A stretch of DNA of 63,924 nt, taken from assembly GCF_003970865.1 (NCBI RefSeq), contig NZ_RXLZ01000024.1, positions 1-63,924 of the forward strand, in the 5' to 3' direction. The position numbers were made by a program, and so were the translations under genes. Shown in pieces: positions 9,131 through 17,015 of the stretch. Source of the stretch: Stenotrophomonas maltophilia. Lineage in GTDB: Bacteria > Pseudomonadota > Gammaproteobacteria > Xanthomonadales > Xanthomonadaceae. Numbering within the stretch: position 1 is the first letter of the stretch; each line of letters starts with the position of its first letter. The notes beneath the pieces are model-generated. The model had not been told where the DNA came from. It saw only the letters and a list, made by a program, of their open reading frames with translations, and searched no databases.

Positions 9131-11074
9131 TCAGAAGGCCAGTTCGATGCCGGCATGCACGTAGCGGCCGGTTTCCGGGTACGGGTACAGCGCACCGGTT
9201 TCGTCCAGCCGCTTGTCGGCCAGGTTGTCGATGCCGGCCACCACGCTCACCGCCGCGGTCACGCGCCAGCGCGCGTCCAACGACCACAGCCAGTAGTCGG
9301 GCAGGGTCACCTGGCTGCTGCCGGCCACCTGCTGCTGCGGGCCGATGTACTCGCCGCGCACGGCGGCCTGCAGCGGTCCGCGCTGCCAGTTCAGCGCAGT
9401 TGCACCGCTACGGCGCGGACGCTCTGGCAGCCACTGGTCGGTCTGGCGGTCGCGTGGGTCCAGCCAGCTCCAGTTCGCCTCGAAGGACAGATGCTCGCTG
9501 ATCGGCGCGGTGCCGGCCAGCTCGAGGCCACGAATGCGCGCACGGGCCACATTGGTGTAGTTGCGCAGTTCGCGGCCGCGCACGCCGCAGGCACGCACGC
9601 AGGTGGTCTGGATCAGGTCCTTCAGGTCGTTCTGGAAGGCGGTGGCCTGCAGCGACCAGCGTTGCTGCTGCCAGGCTACCGACAGTTCGGCACTGGTGTT
9701 CTGCTCCGGCTTCAACTGCGGGTTGCCGACAATGGTGAAACGCCCACCGCCGCCCACCGCGGAGTACTCCGGCGACAGCTGCTTCAGGCTCGGCGCCTTG
9801 AAGCCGCTGCCGATGCCGCCCTTGATCGTCAGTGCTTCGGTGGCGTGCCACACCGCATAGGTGCGCGGGCTGTGGTGCCAGCCGAACTCGGGATGGCGGT
9901 CGCCGCGGCTGCCGAACACCAGTGACAGTGCGTCGCTGACCTGGATCTCGTCCTGCACGAACACCGCGCTCTGGTCGGACTGCAGATGGCCGGAGCGCGC
10001 ACCCGCAGCATCGTCCAGTTCCTGGCGCCGCCATTCGCCGCCGATGCTGACGCGGTGGCGTGCACCCAGTGCAACCGTCGCGCGTGCATCGACGATCTGG
10101 TCGGTCAGCTGCTGCGGCCGCGAGGCGTCGCCGCGGTCGCGACGGTTGTCGCGGTCCAGCGTGGCACGGTAGGCACTCACCCGGGTTTGCCCCCAGTCCC
10201 ACTCGCCCTGGTGGCTCAACGTGGTCTGGCGGCGACGGATGTCGTCGATGGTCTCGTAGACGTAGGGTGCGGCGCCGGCCTGCAGCGCATGGCGGCGGCG
10301 TTCCTCGCTGCCCTGCAGGTGTGACAGGTCGATGCGCTGGTGCGCGTCCGGGGTCCAGGTAAGCACCGCGCGGCCGGTATTGACCCGCCGGCCCTCCTGT
10401 TCGTCCAGACGGTCGTCGATCGGGTCTCGGGTGGCGTCCTTCTGCCGGTGTTCGGCAAACACGCTCAGGCCCAGCGTGCCGGGCAACAGTGCGCCACCGG
10501 CGTAGAAGCCGGCCTGTGCGGTATTGCCGCCTCGGTCACCGCCAACCACACCGGCGTTGTAGACCAGGTTGCCCTGCCAGTCGTCGGTGGCGCGGCGGCT
10601 GATCACGTTGACCACGCCACCCAGTGCCTCCGAGCCGTACAGCGAGGACATCGGACCGCGCACCACCTCGATGCGTTCGATCGCGGCGGCAGGCAGCCAG
10701 CCCAGATCGAAATCCGAGTGGGCGATGGCATCGGCCGACGCACTGACGCGCTGGCCGTCCAGCAGCACCAGCGTATAGCCCGGATCCATGCCGCGGATGC
10801 GGATGCCGCGGCGACCGAAGCCGACCCCAGCCACCGTCACGCCCGGGCTGCCGCGTAGTGCGTCGGCCAGGTCCAGCACCGGCCGCAGCTGGATCTGCTC
10901 GCGGGTGATCACGCTGATGGAGGCGGGCGCGTCGCTGGCCAGGCGATCGGTGGCAGTGGCGGTCACCACGATCGGATCCAGCTGCGAAGGGGCGTCGGCC
11001 GCCGCTGCCAGTGCGGGCGCCAGGGCAAGGAGGATCGCGCCGGACAGTCGGCGGGCGGGGATGGAACGGGACAT
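9131..11074 (-). CDS. TonB-dependent outer-membrane receptor of the CobN-like operon
   Basis: A receptor of 647 residues with signal peptide (cleavage near AAAADA), TonB box DPIVVTA at residues 33-39, plug domain with RIRGMDPGYTLVLLDGQRV and VVRGPMSSLYGSEALGGVVNVISR, and a 22-strand-type barrel ending in the aromatic ELAF. It resembles the BtuB/CirA group. There is no STN signalling extension, so it is purely a transporter. It is the first gene of the operon and has a Zur-like palindrome 20 bases before its start. The substrate is therefore probably a zinc, cobalt or haem-type chelate. Confidence 0.92.
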   Translation of the reverse strand: MSRSIPARRLSGAILLALAPALAAAADAPSQLDPIVVTATATDRLASDAPASISVITREQIQLRPVLDLADALRGSPGVTVAGVGFGRRGIRIRGMDPGYTLVLLDGQRVSASADAIAHSDFDLGWLPAAAIERIEVVRGPMSSLYGSEALGGVVNVISRRATDDWQGNLVYNAGVVGGDRGGNTAQAGFYAGGALLPGTLGLSVFAEHRQKDATRDPIDDRLDEQEGRRVNTGRAVLTWTPDAHQRIDLSHLQGSEERRRHALQAGAAPYVYETIDDIRRRQTTLSHQGEWDWGQTRVSAYRATLDRDNRRDRGDASRPQQLTDQIVDARATVALGARHRVSIGGEWRRQELDDAAGARSGHLQSDQSAVFVQDEIQVSDALSLVFGSRGDRHPEFGWHHSPRTYAVWHATEALTIKGGIGSGFKAPSLKQLSPEYSAVGGGGRFTIVGNPQLKPEQNTSAELSVAWQQQRWSLQATAFQNDLKDLIQTTCVRACGVRGRELRNYTNVARARIRGLELAGTAPISEHLSFEANWSWLDPRDRQTDQWLPERPRRSGATALNWQRGPLQAAVRGEYIGPQQQVAGSSQVTLPDYWLWSLDARWRVTAAVSVVAGIDNLADKRLDETGALYPYPETGRYVHAGIELAF

Positions 11075-11093
11075 GGGAAGGGGTCGCTGCTAA

Positions 11094-11108
11094 TGTGACG
11101 ATATAACA
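11094..11108 (-). promoter_or_regulatory. Zur-like operator of the receptor/CobN-like operon
   Basis: On the minus strand the site reads TGTTATATCGTCACA, a 6-3-6 imperfect palindrome, flanked further out by TGCTA and TAGCA. It matches 12 of 15 bases of the palindrome at 46034-46048 in front of the zinc-uptake operon and the gammaproteobacterial Zur pattern TGTTAT-N-ATAACA. It sits 20 bases upstream of the receptor ATG, where bound repressor would block transcription. Confidence 0.65.
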
Positions 11109-11259
11109 TAGCATTGTCTTCACGAAATCTTCATGGGCCGAAGGTCCTGCCTGTGGCGATTTCGCTGAACGGGGGTGCGGTATCGCGGCGGGACGCCTAC
11201 AATTCCGGCTCGGACCGTCGCCATCACGCCCATCATTCCCCGGTCCGGCCTTGGCACCT

Positions 11260-11763
11260 ATGTCTCCCAATGCCCTGGCGCTGGTCGAGCTGCTGATCCG
11301 CGAGCGCCGTGCGTTGTCTCGCTTCATCGCGCGCTATCTCGACCCGGCCAGTACCGAGGACACCCTGCAGAACCTGTACCTGAAGGCCAGCAGCGTGCCC
11401 GGCGATCCGCCCATCCTGGAGCCGCGCGGCTATCTGTACCGGATGGCCTACCATCACGCGCTCAACCGCAGCCAGTCCGACGCCCGCGAGCGGCGTGCGA
11501 TGGCCGAGTACGCCCTCGACATGGCCGAGGCCAGCCGCGATGGCGAGGCGCAGGCGCTGGACCAGGCGCAGCTGCGCGAGATCACCCAGACCATCCTCGC
11601 GCTGCCGGCCCAGGTGCGCGAGTGCTTCGTGCTCAACCGCTACCTGGGCCTGAGCGAGCGCGAGATCGCCACCCGGCTGGGTATTTCCAAGAGCCTGGTG
11701 GGCAAGCACGTGCTGCGCGCGGCGCTGTTGATCCAGCAGCACCAGCAGGGAATACCTCGATGA
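11260..11763 (+). CDS. ECF sigma factor (FecI-like)
   Basis: A 167-residue sigma-70 family factor with region 2 (ARYLDPASTEDTLQNLYLKA) and region 4 (LPAQVRECFVLNRYLGLSEREIATRLGIS), and nothing else, as in FecI-type iron and haem signalling sigma factors. I chose the ATG at 11260; the upstream TTG would add three residues. It is followed by a FecR-type antisigma gene and an STN-bearing receptor, the canonical order of a cell-surface signalling cassette. It is divergent from the CobN-like operon, with a 185-base intergenic region. I found no clear Fur box in front of it. Confidence 0.9.
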   Translation: MSPNALALVELLIRERRALSRFIARYLDPASTEDTLQNLYLKASSVPGDPPILEPRGYLYRMAYHHALNRSQSDARERRAMAEYALDMAEASRDGEAQALDQAQLREITQTILALPAQVRECFVLNRYLGLSEREIATRLGISKSLVGKHVLRAALLIQQHQQGIPR

Positions 11764-11845
11764 GCGGCGATTGCCGTGGGCAGATCGCGCCCGCCGTTGT
11801 CACAACAGGAAGGCGCACCCGTTCGTGGTGCGGCAGGCCACAACC

Positions 11846-12802
11846 ATGACCACGTCCGAACCCTCGCCGCGTCAGGCCAGGCAGGCGTTGCGCTGGGTGA
11901 TCCAGTGCAGTGCAGGCCCGCTGCCGGAACGCCAGCAACGAGCCCTGCAGCGCTGGCTGCAGGCCGATCCGCGCCACGCGCTGGCCTGGCGCCAGCAGCA
12001 GGCCTTCTGGCAAGGGTTGGATGCCGCCGGGCCCGACGTGCTGGCCGCGATGCCCGGGTTGACGGCTGATCGCCAAGGGTTGCGCCCGATCGCACCGCGT
12101 CGGCGCCTGCCGTGGCTGCTGGCCAGTGCAGCCGCAGTGGTGCTGATGGTTGCCGCCGCGCCACACGCGCTGCTGCTGGCACGCAGTGACCTGCGCAGCA
12201 GCGATGCACCGCGCGTGGTGCAGCTGGAGGACGGCAGCACCGCCGTACTCGATGCGGGCACCGCATTGGCGGTTGAGTTCGATGGCCAGCAGCGGCACCT
12301 GCGCCTGCTGCGCGGCCAGGCCTGGTTCCAGGTGGCGCATGAGCAGCGACCGTTCCAGGTCGAGGCCGGCGGTGGCCAGATCCGTGACATCGGCACCGCC
12401 TTCAGCGTGTCGATGCAGGACACCACGGTCGTGACCCAGGTCAGTGAGGGTGTAGTGGATGTGCGCCCTGGCGATGGCAGCGTACAGCGCCTGCATGCCG
12501 GGCAGGCACGGGTGTTCCGTGACGGTCGCTGGCTGCAGCCGCTGCGGCAGGCCGATCCGGATGCCGTGGCGCCGTGGCGGCGGGGCGAGGTGGTGATCGA
12601 CGATCAGCCGGCCGCGCAGGCCATCGCCGATCTGGCGCGCTACCGCCGTGCTCCGGTGTGGGTACTGGGCGGGCAGGGCACGGACGTACGGGTCAGTGGC
12701 CTGTTCCATCTGCAGCAGCCGGAGACCGCCATTGACGCGGTAGCCGCACAGGCCGGACTACGCGTGCAGCGCTTGCCCGGTGGCGCGCTGGTGGTGTGGT
12801 GA
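11846..12802 (+). CDS. FecR-family antisigma/sigma regulator
   Basis: The 318-residue protein contains the cytoplasmic DUF4880 domain (about residues 10-55, with WLQADPRHALAWRQQQ), a membrane helix around 87-108, a periplasmic FecR domain (about 120-215) and a C-terminal STN-like segment expected to contact the receptor. It passes the occupied-receptor signal to the sigma factor in the inner membrane. The ATG at 11846 gives the standard N-terminus, and upstream GTG codons are possible alternatives. There is an 82-base gap after the sigma gene. It precedes the hemophilin-receptor gene it should control. Confidence 0.9.
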   Translation: MTTSEPSPRQARQALRWVIQCSAGPLPERQQRALQRWLQADPRHALAWRQQQAFWQGLDAAGPDVLAAMPGLTADRQGLRPIAPRRRLPWLLASAAAVVLMVAAAPHALLLARSDLRSSDAPRVVQLEDGSTAVLDAGTALAVEFDGQQRHLRLLRGQAWFQVAHEQRPFQVEAGGGQIRDIGTAFSVSMQDTTVVTQVSEGVVDVRPGDGSVQRLHAGQARVFRDGRWLQPLRQADPDAVAPWRRGEVVIDDQPAAQAIADLARYRRAPVWVLGGQGTDVRVSGLFHLQQPETAIDAVAAQAGLRVQRLPGGALVVW

Positions 12803-12855
12803 GGTGCCTGCGACGCAGCGCACGGCCCGCCAGATGAAAAAGACATGAAAAAACC

Positions 12856-12877
12856 GTGGGCACCCGCAGTGCCCCAC
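12856..12877 (-). terminator. Possible minus-strand intrinsic terminator in the receptor leader
   Basis: Arms GTGGGCAC and GTGCCCCAC (one bulge) form a hairpin around CCGCA. On the plus strand it is preceded by AAAAAACC, which on the minus strand becomes GG followed by six T, a classic terminator tail. No minus-strand gene is present here, so it would end an antisense transcript. On the plus strand it has no T-run and may be a simple leader hairpin. Confidence 0.4.
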
Positions 12878-12913
12878 TGTCTATAGAGGTATAGCCAGAG
12901 CGAAACACCGTTT

Positions 12914-12975
12914 CTCCTCAAGCCAGACATGCCACCGGTACCGGATGTGCCCGTGGTTCCGCCACGCTTGAGGAG
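12914..12975 (+). promoter_or_regulatory. Inverted repeat that would sequester the receptor ribosome-binding site
   Basis: CTCCTCAAGC at 12914-12923 is perfectly complementary to GCTTGAGGAG at 12966-12975. The right arm contains the GAGGAG ribosome-binding site of the hemophilin-receptor gene, nine bases before its ATG. The 42-base loop holds a smaller self-complementary CCGGTACCGG. Folding would hide the ribosome-binding site, suggesting translational control of the receptor. This is seen in sequence only. Confidence 0.45.
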
Positions 12976-12984
12976 TTCCCGTCC

Positions 12985-15900
12985 ATGCCGTCCACGGCAT
13001 CCGCCTGTCATCGTCGCGCCACCGCTCTGGCCCTGGCTGTTTCCACCGCATTGCTGCCGCTGGCCTGGGTGCCGGCCGTGCAGGCGCAACCGGCGATCGT
13101 CGCGCCGGTGCACCAGTACACCATTCCGGAGCAGCCACTGGCTGATGCCGTACGCGCCTTTGGCCGCCAGGCCGATGTGCAGGTGGTGTTCCGCAGCGAC
13201 CTGGTGGAAGGCCGGCGCTCCAGCGCAGTGAAGGGTGAATACAGCCAGATGCAGGCGCTGCAACAGCTGTTGCGCGGCAGCGGCGTGCGTGCACAGCGCG
13301 GCATGGACGGTACCTGGAGCCTGCGGGCCGCAGCGGAGGCGGGTGAGGGCGAAGGGGTGCGGGTGACCGAAACACTGGACGTGGCCGGTCGCCTTCAGTC
13401 GGAAGGGGGTGAGGCCCGCGATCGGCGTGGCTACGACGATGTGTTCGCGCTGGACCTGACCACGGCGTATTCGGGGCGCGACCGGGTGGAGCGTTACCGT
13501 GGCTCCAATCCGGCCGACGTGGTCAAGGATCTGGTCGGCGTGTTCAGTGGCGATGCGCGCAACAGCGGCGCGCTGGACGTCAACATCCGTGGCATCCAGG
13601 GGCCCGGGCGGGTGCCGGTCAGCATCGACGGCGGCGAACAGGCGCTCACGGTCTGGCGTGGCTACAACGGCGTCAGCAACCGCAACTACATCGATCCCAA
13701 CCTGATTGGTGGCATCCAGGTCATCAAGGGGCCAGGGCTGGTGCGCGATGTGCACAGCGGGATCGGTGGCGCGCTGGTGATCAAGACCATCGACGTCGAT
13801 GACATCGTCGCTGCCGGCGAGCGCTTCGGCGGGGAGCTGAAGATCGAAGGCAGCAGCAATGCAGTGGCACCGCGCCTGCCGCGGTTGCACACCGGCGAGG
13901 ATTACCGCACCGTGCCGGGCTTCCCGCAGGGCTCGCCGAACTCACCCTACGACGACCGCACCCTGGTGGTGCCGGTGAAGTCGCGCAGTGGCAACAATCC
14001 CTTCGATGGCGAGGACCAGGCCTGGCGCCTGGCGCTGGGCGTGCGTGGCGACAACGTCGACCTGATGGCCGCCTACGCCTGGCGCAAGCGCGGCAACTAC
14101 TTCTCCGGGACCAAAGGCAGCGCCTACTACGAACAGGACCGGCGCGAGCAGTTCGAGTACCAGGGCATCGACTACATCACCACGCTGGCGCGCTACTTCA
14201 AGCCCGGCGATGAAGTGCCCAATACCTCCAGCGAACAGGAGTCCTGGCTGGTCAAGGGCAGCTGGCAGATCAACGATGACCAGCAGTTGAAGGCGACCTG
14301 GCGGCGCACGCTGTCGCACTACGGCGAGATCATGCCGTCGCGCATCCTGTCGGCCCCGGACTACGGTCGCATCCAGTGGCCGCTCAGCCGGGTCGATTCG
14401 GATGCGTGGAACCTGGAGTACCGTTTCCAGCCCGCCGGCAGTCGTTGGCTGGACCTGTACGCCAACTTGTGGCGCACGGAAACGGAAAGCGATACCTACA
14501 CCGCCGGCGGCTTTCCCAACTTCGCGGTGGGTAATCCGGCATGGAATCCGGACGCCAGCCCGATCCTGCGCAACACCGCGCTGGCCAACGCGCGCAATGA
14601 CCGCACCGGCCTGATCCTGAGCAACCGCTTCGCGCTGCATTCGACCCTGGACCTGACCGTGGGCGGCAACTGGCAGTACGAGAAGCTGGGGTCCCGCGAT
14701 CCGTACTTCGGCACCACCGATGGCTGGCGCATGTTCCCGCGTGCCGGGCGCCGCCAGGAGGGCGAAGGCTACCTCACCCTGGAGTGGCGGCCGGTCGACT
14801 TCCTCACCCTCAATGCAGGCGTTCGCTACAGCCGCTACTGGACCTTCGACGATTTCCTCGAGGCGCACCCCGAGCTGCTGACCAAGGGCGTAGGTGGCAA
14901 GGAAGCGCAGTACACCGTGAACGAACTGCCGCCCCGTCCGGCCAATCTGCAGGCCCGCATCGACGCGTTGGAAGCACGCCGCGCCGTATGGGAAAAGCGC
15001 GGCATGGGCTGGTTCATCGACGACAGCATCCGTGCGTTGCTGGCACCGTACGAGACGCCGCGTCCGGTCCGGTACACGCGGCCCTGGCTGCCCGATGCCG
15101 ATGGCAACTACACCCGTGCCGGCAATCCCTGCCTCAATGGCGAAGTGGCGGCCATTCCCGGCGTGCAGCCGGTGTTCGCCGGCAGCGACCAGGTCTGCAA
15201 CATCGGCAACAGCGTACAGTCGCAGCCGGTCGATGGTCGCAACAGCCGCCGCCGCGACCATGCCTGGCTGCCGACCTTCTCGGCCACCGCACACCTGTCC
15301 CCGGCCGCCCGTGCCTACGTGCGTTACAGCGAAGCGGTGCGCTTCCCGAGCATGTTCGAAAGCACCATCGCCTTCTCCGGCAGCCTCAATCCGCTGCATG
15401 CGCTCAAGCCCGAGCACGCCTACAACTACGAGGTGGGCTACGTGCACAACCTGTCGGCCCTGTTCGGCAACACCGCCGATGCCGACGTCAAGCTGGCGTA
15501 CTACGTGCACAAGACCCGTGACGTGATCGAACGCGATGGCAACTTCCTGTTCGACAACATCGACAAGCAGACCATCCGTGGTATCGAACTGCAGGCGCGC
15601 TTCGACAACCGGCGCTTCTTCACCGATCTGGGCATCACCCGCACGCTGGAAAACGAGGTGTGTGACGAGAGCACGGCGGTGCTCCTGGACGCGAACCGCG
15701 GCCTGGTCCCGAACTGCGTGCAGGATGGTTTCGTCGGTGGCTACCTGCTGACCCAGGCCATTCCCAAGCTGTCGATCAACTGGTCGCTGGGCACGCGCCT
15801 GTTCGATGAGCGCCTGGAGCTGGGCAGCCGCATCGTGCACTACCAGCGCCACGAGAATCCTGACCTGCAGGCCTACCGTGATCGCCTGCTGAGCGGTGGC

Positions 15901-16107
15901 AGCGGCCTGCTCTGGCAGAACGTGCCGTTCACCTGGGGAAACATCACCACCGTCGATGCCTATGCGCGCTGGCGCTTCAACGAGCATGCCAGCGTCGAAC
16001 TGGTCGGCAGCAACCTCGGCAACCGCTACTACGTCGATCCAGCCACGCGGTCCACGCTGCCGGCCCCGGGGCGCACCCTGAAGCTCGGCGTCACCGCGCG
16101 CTTCTGA
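12985..16107 (+). CDS. STN-containing TonB-dependent receptor, hemophilin-receptor (HphR)-like
   Basis: A large receptor of 1040 residues: signal peptide ending near VQAQPA, an STN signalling domain at about residues 42-112 (YTIPEQPLADAVRAFGRQAD), a plug with DVNIRGIQGPGRVPVSIDG and IQVIKGPG, and a long barrel ending in VTARF. The STN domain makes it a transducer as well as an importer, matching the FecI/FecR pair just upstream. The very large size and the downstream hemophilin-like and Slam genes place it with receptors that take haem from secreted hemophilins. A good GAGGAG ribosome-binding site precedes the ATG. Haem as cargo is inferred from neighbours. Confidence 0.88.
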   Translation: MPSTASACHRRATALALAVSTALLPLAWVPAVQAQPAIVAPVHQYTIPEQPLADAVRAFGRQADVQVVFRSDLVEGRRSSAVKGEYSQMQALQQLLRGSGVRAQRGMDGTWSLRAAAEAGEGEGVRVTETLDVAGRLQSEGGEARDRRGYDDVFALDLTTAYSGRDRVERYRGSNPADVVKDLVGVFSGDARNSGALDVNIRGIQGPGRVPVSIDGGEQALTVWRGYNGVSNRNYIDPNLIGGIQVIKGPGLVRDVHSGIGGALVIKTIDVDDIVAAGERFGGELKIEGSSNAVAPRLPRLHTGEDYRTVPGFPQGSPNSPYDDRTLVVPVKSRSGNNPFDGEDQAWRLALGVRGDNVDLMAAYAWRKRGNYFSGTKGSAYYEQDRREQFEYQGIDYITTLARYFKPGDEVPNTSSEQESWLVKGSWQINDDQQLKATWRRTLSHYGEIMPSRILSAPDYGRIQWPLSRVDSDAWNLEYRFQPAGSRWLDLYANLWRTETESDTYTAGGFPNFAVGNPAWNPDASPILRNTALANARNDRTGLILSNRFALHSTLDLTVGGNWQYEKLGSRDPYFGTTDGWRMFPRAGRRQEGEGYLTLEWRPVDFLTLNAGVRYSRYWTFDDFLEAHPELLTKGVGGKEAQYTVNELPPRPANLQARIDALEARRAVWEKRGMGWFIDDSIRALLAPYETPRPVRYTRPWLPDADGNYTRAGNPCLNGEVAAIPGVQPVFAGSDQVCNIGNSVQSQPVDGRNSRRRDHAWLPTFSATAHLSPAARAYVRYSEAVRFPSMFESTIAFSGSLNPLHALKPEHAYNYEVGYVHNLSALFGNTADADVKLAYYVHKTRDVIERDGNFLFDNIDKQTIRGIELQARFDNRRFFTDLGITRTLENEVCDESTAVLLDANRGLVPNCVQDGFVGGYLLTQAIPKLSINWSLGTRLFDERLELGSRIVHYQRHENPDLQAYRDRLLSGGSGLLWQNVPFTWGNITTVDAYARWRFNEHASVELVGSNLGNRYYVDPATRSTLPAPGRTLKLGVTARF

Positions 16108-16160
16108 TCTCCCACCTTCAAGCGTTGTACCCGTAGTTCCCTCAACCAAGGAGCAATACC

Positions 16161-16925
16161 ATGAAAATGATCTCCCGTTCGGTGCTCGCCGTTGCCGCCT
16201 CGCTGGCTCTGGTCGGTGCCGCGCATGCTGCCGATATCGTCGGTGCCGCCAGTGCCAAGACCGATGCCGAGCTGTACGTGGCGGTTGGCGAATCGCAGGT
16301 CAATGGCGGCCCGCACCGCGCTGGCAAGGCCGGCATCGGTGTCGGCACCGTGTCCCAGGCCAAGCCGGTGGACTTCCAGGGCCTGAGCGCCTACTCGGCA
16401 CCGACCACCGTCAATGGCGTGACGGTACGTACCCTGGCCATGCCGATCACCGGCGCACCGGGCAGCCACGCCGGCATGGGCCACTTCAACTTCGTCAAGG
16501 TCGGCAGTGGTGATGTCTGGTTCGGCGAATGGTCCAAGGATGGCGCCGCCGGTGGCTTCAACAACCGCCAGGTCTACTTCGTTGGTGACCGCGCCGGCAC
16601 CACGCTGCCCGCCGGCGTGGCGTCCTACACCGTGGCCGGCCTGAACAAGTTCAACGGCAGCAACCTGCTGAGCGGCACCTTCGACGCCGACTTCGGCGCC
16701 GGCACCCTGGACGGTGCGCTGTCCGGCAATGGCCTGACCCTGGCCATCGTTGCCAACATCAACAGTGCCGATGCATCGTTCGCCGGTTCGGCCAACGCCA
16801 ATGGCAGCGTCAACGGCACCACCCAGGGCCAGTTCTTCGGCGCCAACGCCGCCACCCTGGCCGGCATCGCCACCTTCGCCGGCAACAGCCAGTACGACAC
16901 CGCCTTCGGCGGCAGCAAGAACTGA
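16161..16925 (+). CDS. Secreted hemophilin-like protein (HphA-type, Slam substrate)
   Basis: The 254-residue protein has a signal peptide cleaved near AHAAD and no lipobox cysteine, so it is secreted soluble rather than lipidated. The N-terminal part has the ligand-binding motifs of the hemophilin family, including GGPHRAG (His52) and GAPGSHAGMGHFNFVKVG followed by VWFGEWS. The C-terminal ~85 residues form the TbpB-like eight-strand barrel recognised by Slam, with GTFDADFGAGTLDG, GQFFGANAATLAGIATFAG and a final AFGG. It should carry haem from outside the cell to the receptor encoded immediately upstream. An AAGGAG ribosome-binding site precedes the start. The exact haem-binding histidines are not proven. 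Confidence 0.85.
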   Translation: MKMISRSVLAVAASLALVGAAHAADIVGAASAKTDAELYVAVGESQVNGGPHRAGKAGIGVGTVSQAKPVDFQGLSAYSAPTTVNGVTVRTLAMPITGAPGSHAGMGHFNFVKVGSGDVWFGEWSKDGAAGGFNNRQVYFVGDRAGTTLPAGVASYTVAGLNKFNGSNLLSGTFDADFGAGTLDGALSGNGLTLAIVANINSADASFAGSANANGSVNGTTQGQFFGANAATLAGIATFAGNSQYDTAFGGSKN

Positions 16926-16932
16926 TTGCCAC

Positions 16933-16981
16933 GCCCCTGACGGGGCAGGGCAGGGACAAGCCGCGATCCGCCAGTCCCTGC
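16933..16981 (+). other. Two intergenic stem-loops between hemophilin and Slam genes
   Basis: GCCCC-TGAC-GGGGC at 16933-16946 is followed by a second inverted repeat, GCAGGGAC (16950-16957) with GTCCCTGC (16974-16981). There is no T-run, so they look like RNA-stabilising or attenuating hairpins rather than a full terminator. They could raise hemophilin expression relative to the outer-membrane translocon. Confidence 0.5.
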
Positions 16982-17015
16982 TTCGGCCCGCTGCATGCAT
17001 CACCACGGATCGACC

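Noticed and set aside
11109..11259. Fur box in front of the first sigma-factor gene
   Set aside because: No stretch resembles GATAATGATAATCATTATC beyond chance. Iron control may exist but cannot be supported from this sequence.
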